The notes: generated by a model not told the origin, from the letters alone. A DNA stretch of 46,683 nucleotides from Lachnocurva sp045579705 (GCA_045579705.1 JAZNMP010000013.1:1-46683), one strand, 5' to 3'; numbered from the stretch's first letter, positions 8,496-16,789 are shown. Numbers and translations are program-made.

Positions 8496-8625
8496 TATAT
8501 GTTTGCTTGATTACAAAATTACATCTAAGAAAATAATCCTGTCAAGGATGGCGTAGCCACCGTAGGCGCTTACGTCCTTGACAGGATTATTTCTAGATGC
8601 TTGTAATCATACAAGCAAACATATA
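8496..8625. repeat. 130-bp near-perfect inverted repeat
   Basis: The outer arm 8496-8509 pairs with 8612-8625, 8510-8516 with 8601-8607, 8521-8527 roughly with 8593-8599, and the inner 18-bp arm 8531-8548 pairs perfectly with 8575-8592. The 26-base centre holds small hairpins of its own. It sits directly downstream of the small minus-strand membrane gene and next to hairpin array A. It could be a MITE-like element or a large terminator; no transposase or target duplication was recognised. Confidence 0.85.
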
Positions 8626-8657
8626 AATCACTTTGTGTACACATACACAAACACAGA

Positions 8658-8837
8658 TTATTTATTGTTATCTTCTTTTTTTTCAATAAAATCTATGATT
8701 GCAAAGAACACAACAAACACAAGTATTAATGCAACAAGGTGTACTCTACTACCTATGTAGTCAAGAATTTCTAAGACCTCAAGTACTATAATAAGAATTG
8801 CAAAAAACACTCTTATAGGCCAATTATATTTTTTCAT
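8658..8837 (-). CDS. small two-helix membrane protein, unknown function
   Basis: 59 residues from ATG at 8837, preceded by AAGGGGG as ribosome site. Two hydrophobic helices are clear: FFAILIIVLEVLEIL (about 11-25) and LVALILVFVVFFAIIDFI (about 35-52), joined by a short polar turn (DYIGSRVH), with a charged C-terminal tail (EKKEDNNK). A TATAAT-like -10 lies at 8910-8915. No family was recognised. The good ribosome site, sensible topology and continuous frame argue for a real gene. Its stop lies about 30 bases before the large inverted repeat, which may end its transcript. Confidence 0.65.
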   Translation of the reverse strand: MKKYNWPIRVFFAILIIVLEVLEILDYIGSRVHLVALILVFVVFFAIIDFIEKKEDNNK

Positions 8838-8941
8838 TACTGCCCCCTTATATTTTCAATTACCTTACATGTAATTACACCAGTTCCTAATTTTTCCCTA
8901 AATACGGAAATTATACATAAAACATCAAATCTTCCGTTGTC

Positions 8942-10405
8942 CTAGTTCTCGCCCTTCTTATCATTAAGCATTTCCATCTTCATCTCATAATACTTTGGAG
9001 TCATGTCGAGATAATGAGGATGAGGATTTTCAAATCTCTGTTCCTCATTCCAAATCTCGTTTTCAAGCTGATATGAAACATATGCTCTGATTTCAGCCAG
9101 AGACTTTGTACTAACTACTCTATTTCCATCCTTTACAAAACATCTCTGAAGAGGCTTTGCTACACAGTTTTTAAAGTAATACTGCTTCCAAGGTTTCGAA
9201 GGATCCACAAATCTAAAAGGTTCACTGAGGTCAATCTCTTCATCTTTGAGAGCTAACAAATCACAAATAGCCATTCCTTCCTCATCGTAAATTCTATAAA
9301 CCTCTTTCAATCCAGGATTTGTTATTTTCTCTACTGTATCAGAAACCTTAATACGAGGCTGCATCTTCCCATCTTCCATGCAGGCACACATCTTGTAAAC
9401 CGCTCCGAATACTGGTTCTGACTTTGATGTAATCATACGCTCGCCGACACCAAAAGCATTGATTTCTGCGCCCTGATCTAACAGAGAAACGATAGTATAC
9501 TCATCGAGAGAGTTTGAAACTACTATCTTCGCATCTGTAAATCCAGCTGCATCAAGCATTTTTCTAGCCTTCTTTGTAAGGTATGCCAAATCTCCAGAAT
9601 CGATTCGAATTCCAAAATTCTTTGACTCGATTCCGGCATCCTTCATCTCCTGGAAGACTTTTATCGCATTTGGAATTCCGGAATCTACCACATCATACGT
9701 ATCAACTAGCAATATGCAATTATGAGGATATATTTTTGCGAACTGTCTAAATGCAGTCAGCTCGTCCTGATAATACATTACATAGCTATGCGCCATAGTT
9801 CCACTGACAGGCATATCGAAATACTGTCCAGCAGATACAGTCGCAGTGCTGTTTACACCACCGATAAAGCAAGCTCTCGCACCATAAATAGCGGCGTCGT
9901 TATTATGCGCACGACGAGCACCGAAATCAGAAACAGGACGACCATTTGCAGCACGAACTATTCTACGCGCTTTTGTCGCGATTAGTGACTGATGATTAAT
10001 CTGTGCCAGAATCTCTGTTTCTACCAACTGCGCATCGATCAAAGGCGCAACAACAGTGATTACCGGTTCATTAGGATACATTATCGTTCCTTCCGGGAAG
10101 GCATAAATGTCGCCCTTGAACTGAAAGTCCGCGAGATACTGAAGGAAACCTTCGTCAAAGATTTGAAGCGAACGCAGGTATTCCACATCGTCCTCCTCAA
10201 AATGCATCTCTGTCACGTATTCAATAATCTGCTCGAGGCCAGCGAATATCGCAAAACCGCCTTCATCTGGGTTCTTTCTGTAGAACACATCGAATGCGAC
10301 TTTTTTATCTCTGTCTTCTGTCAAATAGTAGCTATTTGCCATTGTAAGCTCATACAAATCCATCATCATAGAGATGTTTCGCTTATCGTATGGTGTCTGT
10401 AACAT
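8942..10405 (-). CDS. pncB: nicotinate phosphoribosyltransferase
   Basis: 487-residue enzyme of NAD salvage, joining nicotinate and PRPP to nicotinate mononucleotide with ATP use. Family hallmarks are the N-terminal MMMDLYELTMANSYY, the DFGARRAHNNDAAIYGARA stretch, GTMAHSYVM, LLVDTYDVVDSG, and IRIDSGDLAYL with FGVGERMITSKS, which are typical of the long Firmicute form. The start at 10405 has AAGGAG. It lies downstream of galT in the same direction, but a promoter-like -10 and a hairpin with U-run sit between them, so it probably has its own control. Confidence 0.95.
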   Translation of the reverse strand: MLQTPYDKRNISMMMDLYELTMANSYYLTEDRDKKVAFDVFYRKNPDEGGFAIFAGLEQIIEYVTEMHFEEDDVEYLRSLQIFDEGFLQYLADFQFKGDIYAFPEGTIMYPNEPVITVVAPLIDAQLVETEILAQINHQSLIATKARRIVRAANGRPVSDFGARRAHNNDAAIYGARACFIGGVNSTATVSAGQYFDMPVSGTMAHSYVMYYQDELTAFRQFAKIYPHNCILLVDTYDVVDSGIPNAIKVFQEMKDAGIESKNFGIRIDSGDLAYLTKKARKMLDAAGFTDAKIVVSNSLDEYTIVSLLDQGAEINAFGVGERMITSKSEPVFGAVYKMCACMEDGKMQPRIKVSDTVEKITNPGLKEVYRIYDEEGMAICDLLALKDEEIDLSEPFRFVDPSKPWKQYYFKNCVAKPLQRCFVKDGNRVVSTKSLAEIRAYVSYQLENEIWNEEQRFENPHPHYLDMTPKYYEMKMEMLNDKKGEN

Positions 10406-10427
10406 ATTTCTCCTTCTTTCCCTATAG

Positions 10428-10453
10428 AAAAAGGGTGGTCAAATCAACCACCC
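10428..10453 (-). terminator. terminator-like hairpin after galT, in the pncB leader
   Basis: GGGTGGT (10433-10439) and ACCACCC (10447-10453) form a 7-bp GC-rich stem with a 7-base loop, followed on the minus strand by five U (10428-10432). It terminates galT but lies only about 20 bases before the pncB start, so any pncB transcript starting upstream must pass through it. Confidence 0.7.
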
Positions 10454-10470
10454 CAATTAATTTCTATATG

Positions 10471-10476
10471 ATTATA
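10471..10476 (-). promoter_or_regulatory. possible -10 element for pncB
   Basis: A consensus TATAAT on the minus strand lies just upstream of the terminator-like hairpin and about 66 bases before the pncB start. No good -35 was found at 16-18 bases. Confidence 0.35.
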
Positions 10477-10535
10477 ATACATTCGAAAAAAGTTTGCTAC
10501 AAAACTATCAGATTGCCTTTTTCCATCTGCGCGAA

Positions 10536-12032
10536 TTACAATGTCGCGATGAATCGATCAAATGCCTCGCGGCCTTCCTCTGTAGTCTTGAATACGCCTG
10601 CATCTTCGAGAACTTCGCAGAATACTGCACCGATTTCATCCTTCAGAATCTGGTCAACATTTGCCTCGTCGATAGAATCATATTTTGGAAGGAACTCTTC
10701 AACCCAATCAGCGTGCTTAGAAAGTGTCTCGTTTGCACGGATTCCATCGAGGTCGCGTGCAACCACGAAAGGCTTTAACTCTTCCATCTCAGTAGCAAGT
10801 CTGGCAGGAAGTACTGCGAGACCCATTACTTCGATAAGACCGATATTTTCCTTCTTAATATGATGAAGCTTGTCCTTTGGATGGAAGACGCCAAGTGGAC
10901 GCTCATCTGTAGTAATGTTATTTCTAAGTGTCAAATCCATCTCATAGAGATCACCGCGACGTCTAGCAATCGGTGTGATTGTGTTATGAGGTGTTCCATC
11001 AGTTTCGGCAAAGATAAATGCAGCCTCATCAGAATATCCTCTCCATGCTTTGAGGATATGATTAGCTAGCTCGATGATTCTGTCTGGATTCTCGCCATCC
11101 AATCTGATAACTGAAAGTGGCCAGTTTACGATACCACACTTAACATCTTCAAATCCTGTGACTGTGAAATCCTTCTCTACTTCTGCTGTTTCCATTGCAA
11201 AAGTATAATGTCCACCCTGGAAATGATCATGTGTCAGGATAGAACCACCTACTATAGGGAGGTCAGCATTTGAGCCGAGGAAATAATGTGGAAAAAGCTG
11301 AACGAAGTCAAACAACTTCTTGAATGTAGCTTTTTCAATCTTCATAGGAACATGCTGGCCATTGAACACGATGCAATGCTCGTTGAAGTAAACATATGGA
11401 GAATACTGGAATCCCCACTTTGAATCATTGATAGTGATAGGAATGATTCTGTGATTCTCACGAGCAGGATGATCTACACGGCCTGCGTAACCTTCGTTCT
11501 CCATGCAAAGCTGACACTTTGGATATGCGCTGTTCTTTGCTTTTAAGGCAGCCGCAATCGCCTTAGGATCTTTTTCCGGCTTGGAAAGATTGATAGTAAT
11601 ATCAAGCGTTCCATATGGAGTCTCTGTCTTCCAGCATTTGTTCTTTGCTACTCGAGTGGTTCGGATATAATTTGAATTGCAAGAAAGGTTGTAGAAATAC
11701 TTTGTTGCCTCTTCTGGTGACTCTTTATAAAGCGCGTTAAAACATTCCTGAACCTGCGCTGGACGAGGCATCAGGCAATTCATAATCTTTGTGTCGAAGA
11801 GGTCTTTGTAAACGATTGAATCCTCACAGAGGTTGAGTTTCACAGCCTCATCAAGCAAATCTTCCAAAATATCATCGAGGTTCAAATCCTCCTCATCGAT
11901 TTCAGTATCCACGAACTCATCCTGTCCAAACAAATCCAAGAGCAGGTTTGTCGTATAAACTCGCTCGCACTCAGGTGTGAGTCCTGTCTTAATTCCGTAA
12001 GCTACTAATTTTTTGATGCTTTCCTGTAACAT
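10536..12032 (-). CDS. galT: UDP-glucose--hexose-1-phosphate uridylyltransferase (class II GalT)
   Basis: Leloir-pathway enzyme that exchanges UMP between UDP-glucose and galactose-1-phosphate. It is the class II (Firmicute) form of about 500 residues. Visible hallmarks are LMPRPAQVQECFNALY, CQLCMENEGYAGR, PYVYFNEHCIVF, the histidine motif LTHDHFQGG and RNNITTDERPLGVFHP. A GTG in frame at 12068 would add 12 residues, but family members begin close to MLQESIKKLV, so ATG at 12032 is preferred; the site before it (GGGGAC) is weak. The nearby mglBAC operon supplies its substrate sugar. No galK or galE is in the window. Confidence 0.94.
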   Translation of the reverse strand: MLQESIKKLVAYGIKTGLTPECERVYTTNLLLDLFGQDEFVDTEIDEEDLNLDDILEDLLDEAVKLNLCEDSIVYKDLFDTKIMNCLMPRPAQVQECFNALYKESPEEATKYFYNLSCNSNYIRTTRVAKNKCWKTETPYGTLDITINLSKPEKDPKAIAAALKAKNSAYPKCQLCMENEGYAGRVDHPARENHRIIPITINDSKWGFQYSPYVYFNEHCIVFNGQHVPMKIEKATFKKLFDFVQLFPHYFLGSNADLPIVGGSILTHDHFQGGHYTFAMETAEVEKDFTVTGFEDVKCGIVNWPLSVIRLDGENPDRIIELANHILKAWRGYSDEAAFIFAETDGTPHNTITPIARRRGDLYEMDLTLRNNITTDERPLGVFHPKDKLHHIKKENIGLIEVMGLAVLPARLATEMEELKPFVVARDLDGIRANETLSKHADWVEEFLPKYDSIDEANVDQILKDEIGAVFCEVLEDAGVFKTTEEGREAFDRFIATL

Positions 12033-12099
12033 ATCATGTCCCCATTTCAAAATATATTTTTCTATCACCTGCTCGCAGCCTTTACCGCAAAACGAATCG

Positions 12100-12129
12100 T
12101 TTACATTACCACTCCTGTGGTGATATAAT
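12100..12129 (+). promoter_or_regulatory. promoter with internal dyad for the zinc-ribbon gene
   Basis: -35 TTTACA (12100-12105) and consensus -10 TATAAT (12124-12129) are 18 bases apart, 25 bases before the ATG. A dyad ACCAC/GTGGT (12108-12112 with 12117-12121) fills the spacer and could be an operator. Confidence 0.65.
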
Positions 12130-12153
12130 CTATTTATTAAGGAGGTCTAAGCT

Positions 12154-12414
12154 ATGCGCAGATTTCAAGATACAACCAAAAAAAGACGTATTTGTGATAA
12201 ATGTGGTCGTCCTTTGCCATCATCATGGCTGAAAAACACTTGCGAAGCTTGCCTCGACCACGAACTTTACTCTGAGGTTAAAGAATATATCTTATCTAAC
12301 GATGTAACTGAATTCGAAGTGGCTGACCACTTTGATATCCCTCTGGAAAAAGTTCGCCGTTGGATTCACGAAGGCTATATCGAATATAAGCCATTCAATC
12401 CGTTTGATCAGTAA
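12154..12414 (+). CDS. small zinc-ribbon/HTH protein, YvyF-like
   Basis: 86 residues. The N-terminal half has a four-cysteine zinc ribbon, CDKC (14-17) and CEAC; the C-terminal half (about 40-80) looks like a MerR-type winged helix: YILSNDVTEFEVADHFDIPLEKVRRWI. This layout resembles the small flagellar-operon protein YvyF/TIGR03826, although no flagellar gene is nearby, so the assignment is tentative. It is one of very few plus-strand genes, with its own promoter, a perfect AAGGAGG ribosome site and its own terminator. It is divergent from galT. Confidence 0.8.
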   Translation: MRRFQDTTKKRRICDKCGRPLPSSWLKNTCEACLDHELYSEVKEYILSNDVTEFEVADHFDIPLEKVRRWIHEGYIEYKPFNPFDQ

Positions 12415-12437
12415 TATTTTTTACTTAATAATATAAT

Positions 12438-12484
12438 AACACTCGGAAACCAAATTTTCTATTGCAGTTTCCGAGTGTTTTTTT
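12438..12484 (+). terminator. rho-independent terminator
   Basis: A perfect stem of about 13 bp (12438-12450 with 12467-12479) is followed by T-rich sequence to 12484. It ends the zinc-ribbon gene. Confidence 0.9.
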
Positions 12485-12496
12485 GCAAATTTATTT

Positions 12497-13339
12497 CTAT
12501 ATCAAGTTTTCTTCAATAATCTTCTTGATCAATCTAGTTGAAATCGGGCACCTGGCAGCTTCAAAAGTCAGCAGCAGATTTTTCCCCTGCACCCAACCGT
12601 AGGTGGCGTAATCCTTAATCTTCCTCATACAAGTCTCAACATATTCAGGATTATCCATCATTCCCAAGTGCTCCCAAATGTACACTTCCATCGTTCGCTT
12701 ATTTAGAAGCATAAAATCAGGATATGCAGTGTATCTTCCAAGTTTAACTGGAAATTCATATAAATAAGGTACCTCTGCTTCATAAAGCATATCAGCTATT
12801 AAAACTTCTGACTTGGAGCGAACACGTTCTCCTCGTCTAGTATAAAATTCTGTCTTATCATTTACTTCAAAGTCTTTTCCTATATATAGCTGACTTTGCC
12901 ATGCCTCTATTATCTTGTTCGAATCCTCAACTATGGGCTTTATCAAGTTACGACGCGCTAAACCAATATTATCCAAAATATCTTCTGGCGATCTCCAATC
13001 TCGAAGCACCTTCGTCCACATTTTTTCTTCTTTCTCAATGGCATTCAAGACTAGTTTCTCATAATCTCTCTGTGCCATTCTATAAGCAAGATTCAAATTC
13101 GATTTAGAAATGTACTTTTTCGTTTTCCCATTTCTAATATAATACTCCGCCTTTCCTTTATGCATGCTCGCATCAAGAACCTCTTTTTCCGGCCATTCAT
13201 GCATAATAAGCTGATTTTGTATTCGCTTAAGCCATTTTAACCTCAAACTTATACATCCACGTAATTCCTGTGAAAAAACCTTTTCTCTGTTCCCCCATTT
13301 GCAAAAATCTAGACTTTGACTCAAATAATCCTTCCCCAT
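12497..13339 (-). CDS. putative PD-(D/E)XK-like nuclease, unknown function
   Basis: 280 residues from ATG at 13339, chosen over an upstream in-frame start because a near-perfect AGGAGGAAGT site sits just before it. The first 150 residues are charged and helical (an RLKWLKRIQNQL region and KAEYYIRNGKTKKYISKSNLNLA). The C-terminal part resembles a restriction-type fold: an acidic residue in RSKSEVLIADML, the D of YPDF and the E of YIWEHLG occur in the spacing expected for E...PD...ExK-like sites. The family is not named with certainty; it could also be a non-catalytic relative. It faces the plus-strand terminator convergently and lies downstream of the 53-bp repeat array. Confidence 0.7.
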   Translation of the reverse strand: MGKDYLSQSLDFCKWGNREKVFSQELRGCISLRLKWLKRIQNQLIMHEWPEKEVLDASMHKGKAEYYIRNGKTKKYISKSNLNLAYRMAQRDYEKLVLNAIEKEEKMWTKVLRDWRSPEDILDNIGLARRNLIKPIVEDSNKIIEAWQSQLYIGKDFEVNDKTEFYTRRGERVRSKSEVLIADMLYEAEVPYLYEFPVKLGRYTAYPDFMLLNKRTMEVYIWEHLGMMDNPEYVETCMRKIKDYATYGWVQGKNLLLTFEAARCPISTRLIKKIIEENLI

Positions 13340-13412
13340 ACTTCCTCCTAAATTAAACACCTAAAAACATAATTGCTGTAGTTTCCGGGATTTTGTTGTT
13401 TTTTCCACTATA

Positions 13413-13783
13413 TCCCGGACTCATTTGATTATCCTGTCCGGGATATTGTGACATTTCCCAACTCTTCCCGGGCTCATTTGATTGTCCTGTCCGGGATATT
13501 GTGACATTTCCCAACTCTTCCCGGGCTCATTTGATTGTCCTGTCCGGGATATAGCGACTTTTCCCGGCTCTTCCCGGACTCATTTGATTATCCTGTCCGG
13601 GATATAGTGACTTTTCCCAGCTCTTCCCGGACTCATTTGATTATCCTGTCCGGGATATAGTCGCTTTCCCCTGCTTATCCCGGACAAGCTTGATTGTCAT
13701 GTCCGGGATATAGCGGCTTTTCCCAGCTTATCCCGGGCAAAGCACAATTCCATGTCCGGGATATAGCGGCTTTTCACGAGAAT
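13413..13783. repeat. seven tandem 53-bp hairpin repeats (array C)
   Basis: Units start at 13413, 13466, 13519, 13572, 13625, 13678 and 13731, exactly 53 bp apart. Each has an 8-bp inverted pair TCCCGGRC...GTCCGGGA around a loop of about 15 bases (mostly TCATTTGATT-like), then a 22-base link ending in TTTTCCCAGCTCT-like sequence. Copies diverge toward the right end. The array fills the gap between the FAD-oxidoreductase stop and the nuclease-like gene and has no ORF. As the whole unit repeats, it is a minisatellite, not a CRISPR. Confidence 0.92.
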
Positions 13784-13793
13784 GCAACCTCTA

Positions 13794-15227
13794 TCACCTC
13801 TCTAAAATCTCATCTGCGACGTAAACTCCACTCGCTGATGCATGTGAAAGCGAATGAGTAACCCCTGAGCCATCGCCGATAATGAAGAGGTTCTCGTGGT
13901 TTGCTGGCTGTAAAGTCGAATCCAGCTTGACCTCCATGTTGTAGAACTTGACTTCTACGCCGTAGAGCAGTGTGTCGTCGTTTGCCATTCCTGGGGCAAT
14001 CTTGTCGAGAGCGTAAATCATCTCAACGATGCCATCGAGAATTCGCTTTGGTAATACGAGCGAGAGGTCACCAGGCGTAGCCTTCAATGTAGGACGAACT
14101 GTTCCTTCATCTATACGTTTCTGAGTACTGCGGCGGCCACGCTCGAGATCCCCAAATCTCTGCAGGATTACGCCGCCGCCCAACATATTTGAAAGGCGTA
14201 CGATAGACTCACCGTATCCGTTACTGTCCTTAAAAGGCTCAGAAAAATGCTTTGCCACGAGGAGCGCAAAGTTCGTGTTCTGAGTCTTCTTCTTCTCATC
14301 TTCAAAAGAATGACCGTTGACCGTAACGATGCCGTTCGTATTTTCGTTTACGACGATGCCGTGTGGATTCATACAGAAAGTACGAACCTTGTCTTCAAAC
14401 TTCTTTGTACGATATGTAATCTTGCCTTCATAAAGCTCGTCTGTGATGTGCTCAAAGATTTCAGAAGGAATCTCAACTCGCACGCCGATGTCAACACGAT
14501 TTGAAGTTGTCTCGATGTCGAGGTCACGGCATACCTGTTCCATCCATTTTGAACCCGAACGGCCAACAGAGACGATGCAGTACTTTGCGTCAGCATAAAC
14601 CAAACCATCATCTGCCGCAACATCACCTACATCACGCGCCGCAACATCTCCTGCCGCAACATCTCCCGCATATCTCACTCTATAACCGCCATCGATTGCT
14701 TCAATTGTCTCGACAGGCGTGTCGAAGTAGAAATCGACAGAGTCAGACAGCTGGTTTAGCAGGTTTTCGAGCACGATGTAATTCACATCTGTTCCGAGAT
14801 GACGCACGCTCGCATTGAGAAGCGTGAGACCATTCTGCATACAAACCGTCTTAAAGCGGGAACCAGCTGTGGAATACATCTTTGTACCCGCACCACCATT
14901 TGCCATATTTATCTCATCGACATACTCCATGAGCGCTGTCGCCTTCTCGCGACCGATGTACTCGTAGAGCGTGCCACCAAAATCATTTGTGATATTATAC
15001 TTCCCGTCGGAAAAAGCTCCCGCGCCGCCGAAGCCATTCATAATCGCGCAAGTTTTACAGTGGATGCATGTTTTGACCTTGTCTCCATCGATCGGACACT
15101 TTCTCTTTGAAAGTGTGTGTCCCGCTTCAAACACTGCCACCTTCAAGTCTGGTTTCTTATGCATCAATTCATAGGCCGCATAGATTCCTCCCGGGCCCGC
15201 GCCGATTATAATTACGTCATATTTCAT
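13794..15227 (-). CDS. NAD(P)/FAD-dependent oxidoreductase (COG2509-type)
   Basis: 477-residue flavoprotein. An FAD-binding Rossmann motif, IIIGAGPGGIYAAYEL, opens the chain; a cysteine cluster (C44, C54, C57, C60) precedes NGFGGAGAFSDGKYN, a pattern typical of this uncharacterised family and possibly metal-binding. The second nucleotide segment (YCIVSVGRSGSKW) and C-terminal FIIGDGSGVTHSLSHASASG fit FAD binding. Residues 187-207 are a low-complexity GDVAA repeat encoded by a short tandem repeat at 14607-14669. Substrate unknown. Strong GGAGGGT site. Last gene of the run from aroF to here. Confidence 0.87.
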   Translation of the reverse strand: MKYDVIIIGAGPGGIYAAYELMHKKPDLKVAVFEAGHTLSKRKCPIDGDKVKTCIHCKTCAIMNGFGGAGAFSDGKYNITNDFGGTLYEYIGREKATALMEYVDEINMANGGAGTKMYSTAGSRFKTVCMQNGLTLLNASVRHLGTDVNYIVLENLLNQLSDSVDFYFDTPVETIEAIDGGYRVRYAGDVAAGDVAARDVGDVAADDGLVYADAKYCIVSVGRSGSKWMEQVCRDLDIETTSNRVDIGVRVEIPSEIFEHITDELYEGKITYRTKKFEDKVRTFCMNPHGIVVNENTNGIVTVNGHSFEDEKKKTQNTNFALLVAKHFSEPFKDSNGYGESIVRLSNMLGGGVILQRFGDLERGRRSTQKRIDEGTVRPTLKATPGDLSLVLPKRILDGIVEMIYALDKIAPGMANDDTLLYGVEVKFYNMEVKLDSTLQPANHENLFIIGDGSGVTHSLSHASASGVYVADEILER

Positions 15228-15269
15228 GATTTTACCCTCCTTAAATCAAGTAACAAATTCCAGCTTTCT

Positions 15270-15389
15270 TTACTCTTCCACCAAGTCCATTACATTCCTG
15301 TTCTTTAAAGCCACACGAACGAGGAAGATTTACTCTTCAACCAAGTCCACTACATTCCTATTCTTCACAGCCATACGGATGAGGAAGAT
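15270..15389. repeat. 60-bp tandem duplication at the 3' end of the MATE gene
   Basis: 15270-15329 and 15330-15389 are about 87% identical direct copies. The right copy is the real 3' end of the MATE gene (ending KNRNVVDLVEE and stop). The left copy, now past the stop, still reads in frame as KNRNVMDLVEE and stop, so it is a diverged relic of the last 20 codons. Confidence 0.85.
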
Positions 15390-16742
15390 GATTCCTTCAA
15401 TGATGAGCTGTAAGCACATGGCAATCCAAACACCGCGAAGACCTATAATTCTGGCCAGAACGTACGCCAGCGGAAGTCGAACCAGCCACATAGTTGCGAA
15501 ATCGATTATAGATGGTCCCAAAGTATCCTTAAAACCTCTAAATACGCCAGAACCTACTATTTGAGCAGCAAAGAAAGGCTCCGCAAAAGCCTCTATTCTT
15601 AGCACTGCCGCACCCAGCTCTCTAATATCTTCTACCGGAGATAACAGTCCGATTAGTGGATATGAAAAAATATACATAAGAGCGCCGGTTAGAGTCATAA
15701 TCACCATACCACTTAGGATACAAATCCAACCGAGTCTCTTTGCTGTCTTTTTACGACCGGCACCGATACTCTGGCCGACCATAGTTGTCGCTGCTGCCGC
15801 GATTCCAAATCCCGGCATGTAACAGAACCCCTCCGTAGTAACCGCAAAAGAATTTGCAGAAATCGCTACCGGGCCGAGAGGAGCTACGATTCCTGTAGCG
15901 ACAATCTGGGCACCACCAGACAGGATATTCTGAAAAGCGACAGGAAGCGAAATCTGAAGCGCTGAAGTAAGCTCAGCTTTATCAAACTTCTTTCTCTTCT
16001 CTCTCCTGAAATGCAGATTCTCAGATCTGACAAACAGGAAGTAAACCATCGCGAGACCACAGCAGGCAGCCGCGAGCGTCGTTCCCAATGCCGCGCCACG
16101 AACTCCGAGCCCAGCACGATGAAGCACAAACTCATGTCCAAATATATGAATAACCTTTGATGGGTATATCAGGAAGAAATTAAAGACCACATCGAGAACA
16201 CATGAGACTACGTTCAATACGCTCGGCACCTTCATATTTCCACTACACTGAAGCATACCGCCCGATGTATTATTTATAGCCATGAACGGAAGGGAAAAAG
16301 CATATATCACAAAATACTTCGTAGCATCTGCTCGGATATTCTGCTGCCCACCTAACCATCCTGGAAGAAAACCTGAAATAGAAAGTGCTATGGCACATAA
16401 TGCCAGGCCTATACATAGAACTGTCAATACACCATGCAAACAAACACTTCTCGCATTCTTATAATCTTCAGCCCCGTACAGATGCGCCACCTGGACTGTA
16501 AATCCTAGAGTCGCAGAACGAATGATTCCGCCCAGCAACCAGGTAGTCGTAGCTACGATACCTACCGAAGCTGAAGCATTCGCACCTAGAGAACCTACCA
16601 TAGACGCATCTATAAAAGACATAAATAGATACGAAACCTCCGCGATTATCGAAGGCAAAGCCAACGTCATTGTGAGATAAAGCATCTCTCTGGTGTTTAG
16701 ATGCTTTCCTCTACGCAAATCTGCAAGTAAATCTTTTTTCAA
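15330..16742 (-). CDS. MATE-family multidrug/organic cation efflux protein
   Basis: 470 residues with about twelve membrane helices, the usual MATE size. Family features include MTLALPSIIAEVSYLFMSFIDASMVGSLG at the start, the VPSVLNVVSCVLDVVFNF region and a second-half repeat near LPVAFQNILSGGAQIV and FGIAAAATTMVGQSIGAG. It would export drugs or metabolites using a Na+ or H+ gradient; the substrate is unknown. The start is TTG at 16742 with AAGGAG eight bases upstream. It lies between the metallophosphoesterase and the FAD oxidoreductase in the same direction. Confidence 0.93.
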   Translation of the reverse strand: MKKDLLADLRRGKHLNTREMLYLTMTLALPSIIAEVSYLFMSFIDASMVGSLGANASASVGIVATTTWLLGGIIRSATLGFTVQVAHLYGAEDYKNARSVCLHGVLTVLCIGLALCAIALSISGFLPGWLGGQQNIRADATKYFVIYAFSLPFMAINNTSGGMLQCSGNMKVPSVLNVVSCVLDVVFNFFLIYPSKVIHIFGHEFVLHRAGLGVRGAALGTTLAAACCGLAMVYFLFVRSENLHFRREKRKKFDKAELTSALQISLPVAFQNILSGGAQIVATGIVAPLGPVAISANSFAVTTEGFCYMPGFGIAAAATTMVGQSIGAGRKKTAKRLGWICILSGMVIMTLTGALMYIFSYPLIGLLSPVEDIRELGAAVLRIEAFAEPFFAAQIVGSGVFRGFKDTLGPSIIDFATMWLVRLPLAYVLARIIGLRGVWIAMCLQLIIEGIIFLIRMAVKNRNVVDLVEE

Positions 16743-16789
16743 TACAAGAACTCCTTAAATCTAACTTTCATAAATTCACTCAGAATCTA

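Noticed and set aside
8578..8760. Plus-strand ORF of 60 codons
   Set aside because: It starts inside the inverted repeat and lies antisense to a better-supported 59-residue membrane protein with a ribosome site.
10406..10480. Known NAD-sensing riboswitch before pncB
   Set aside because: The leader is too short and only one simple hairpin is present; neither known NAD riboswitch pattern could be recognised.
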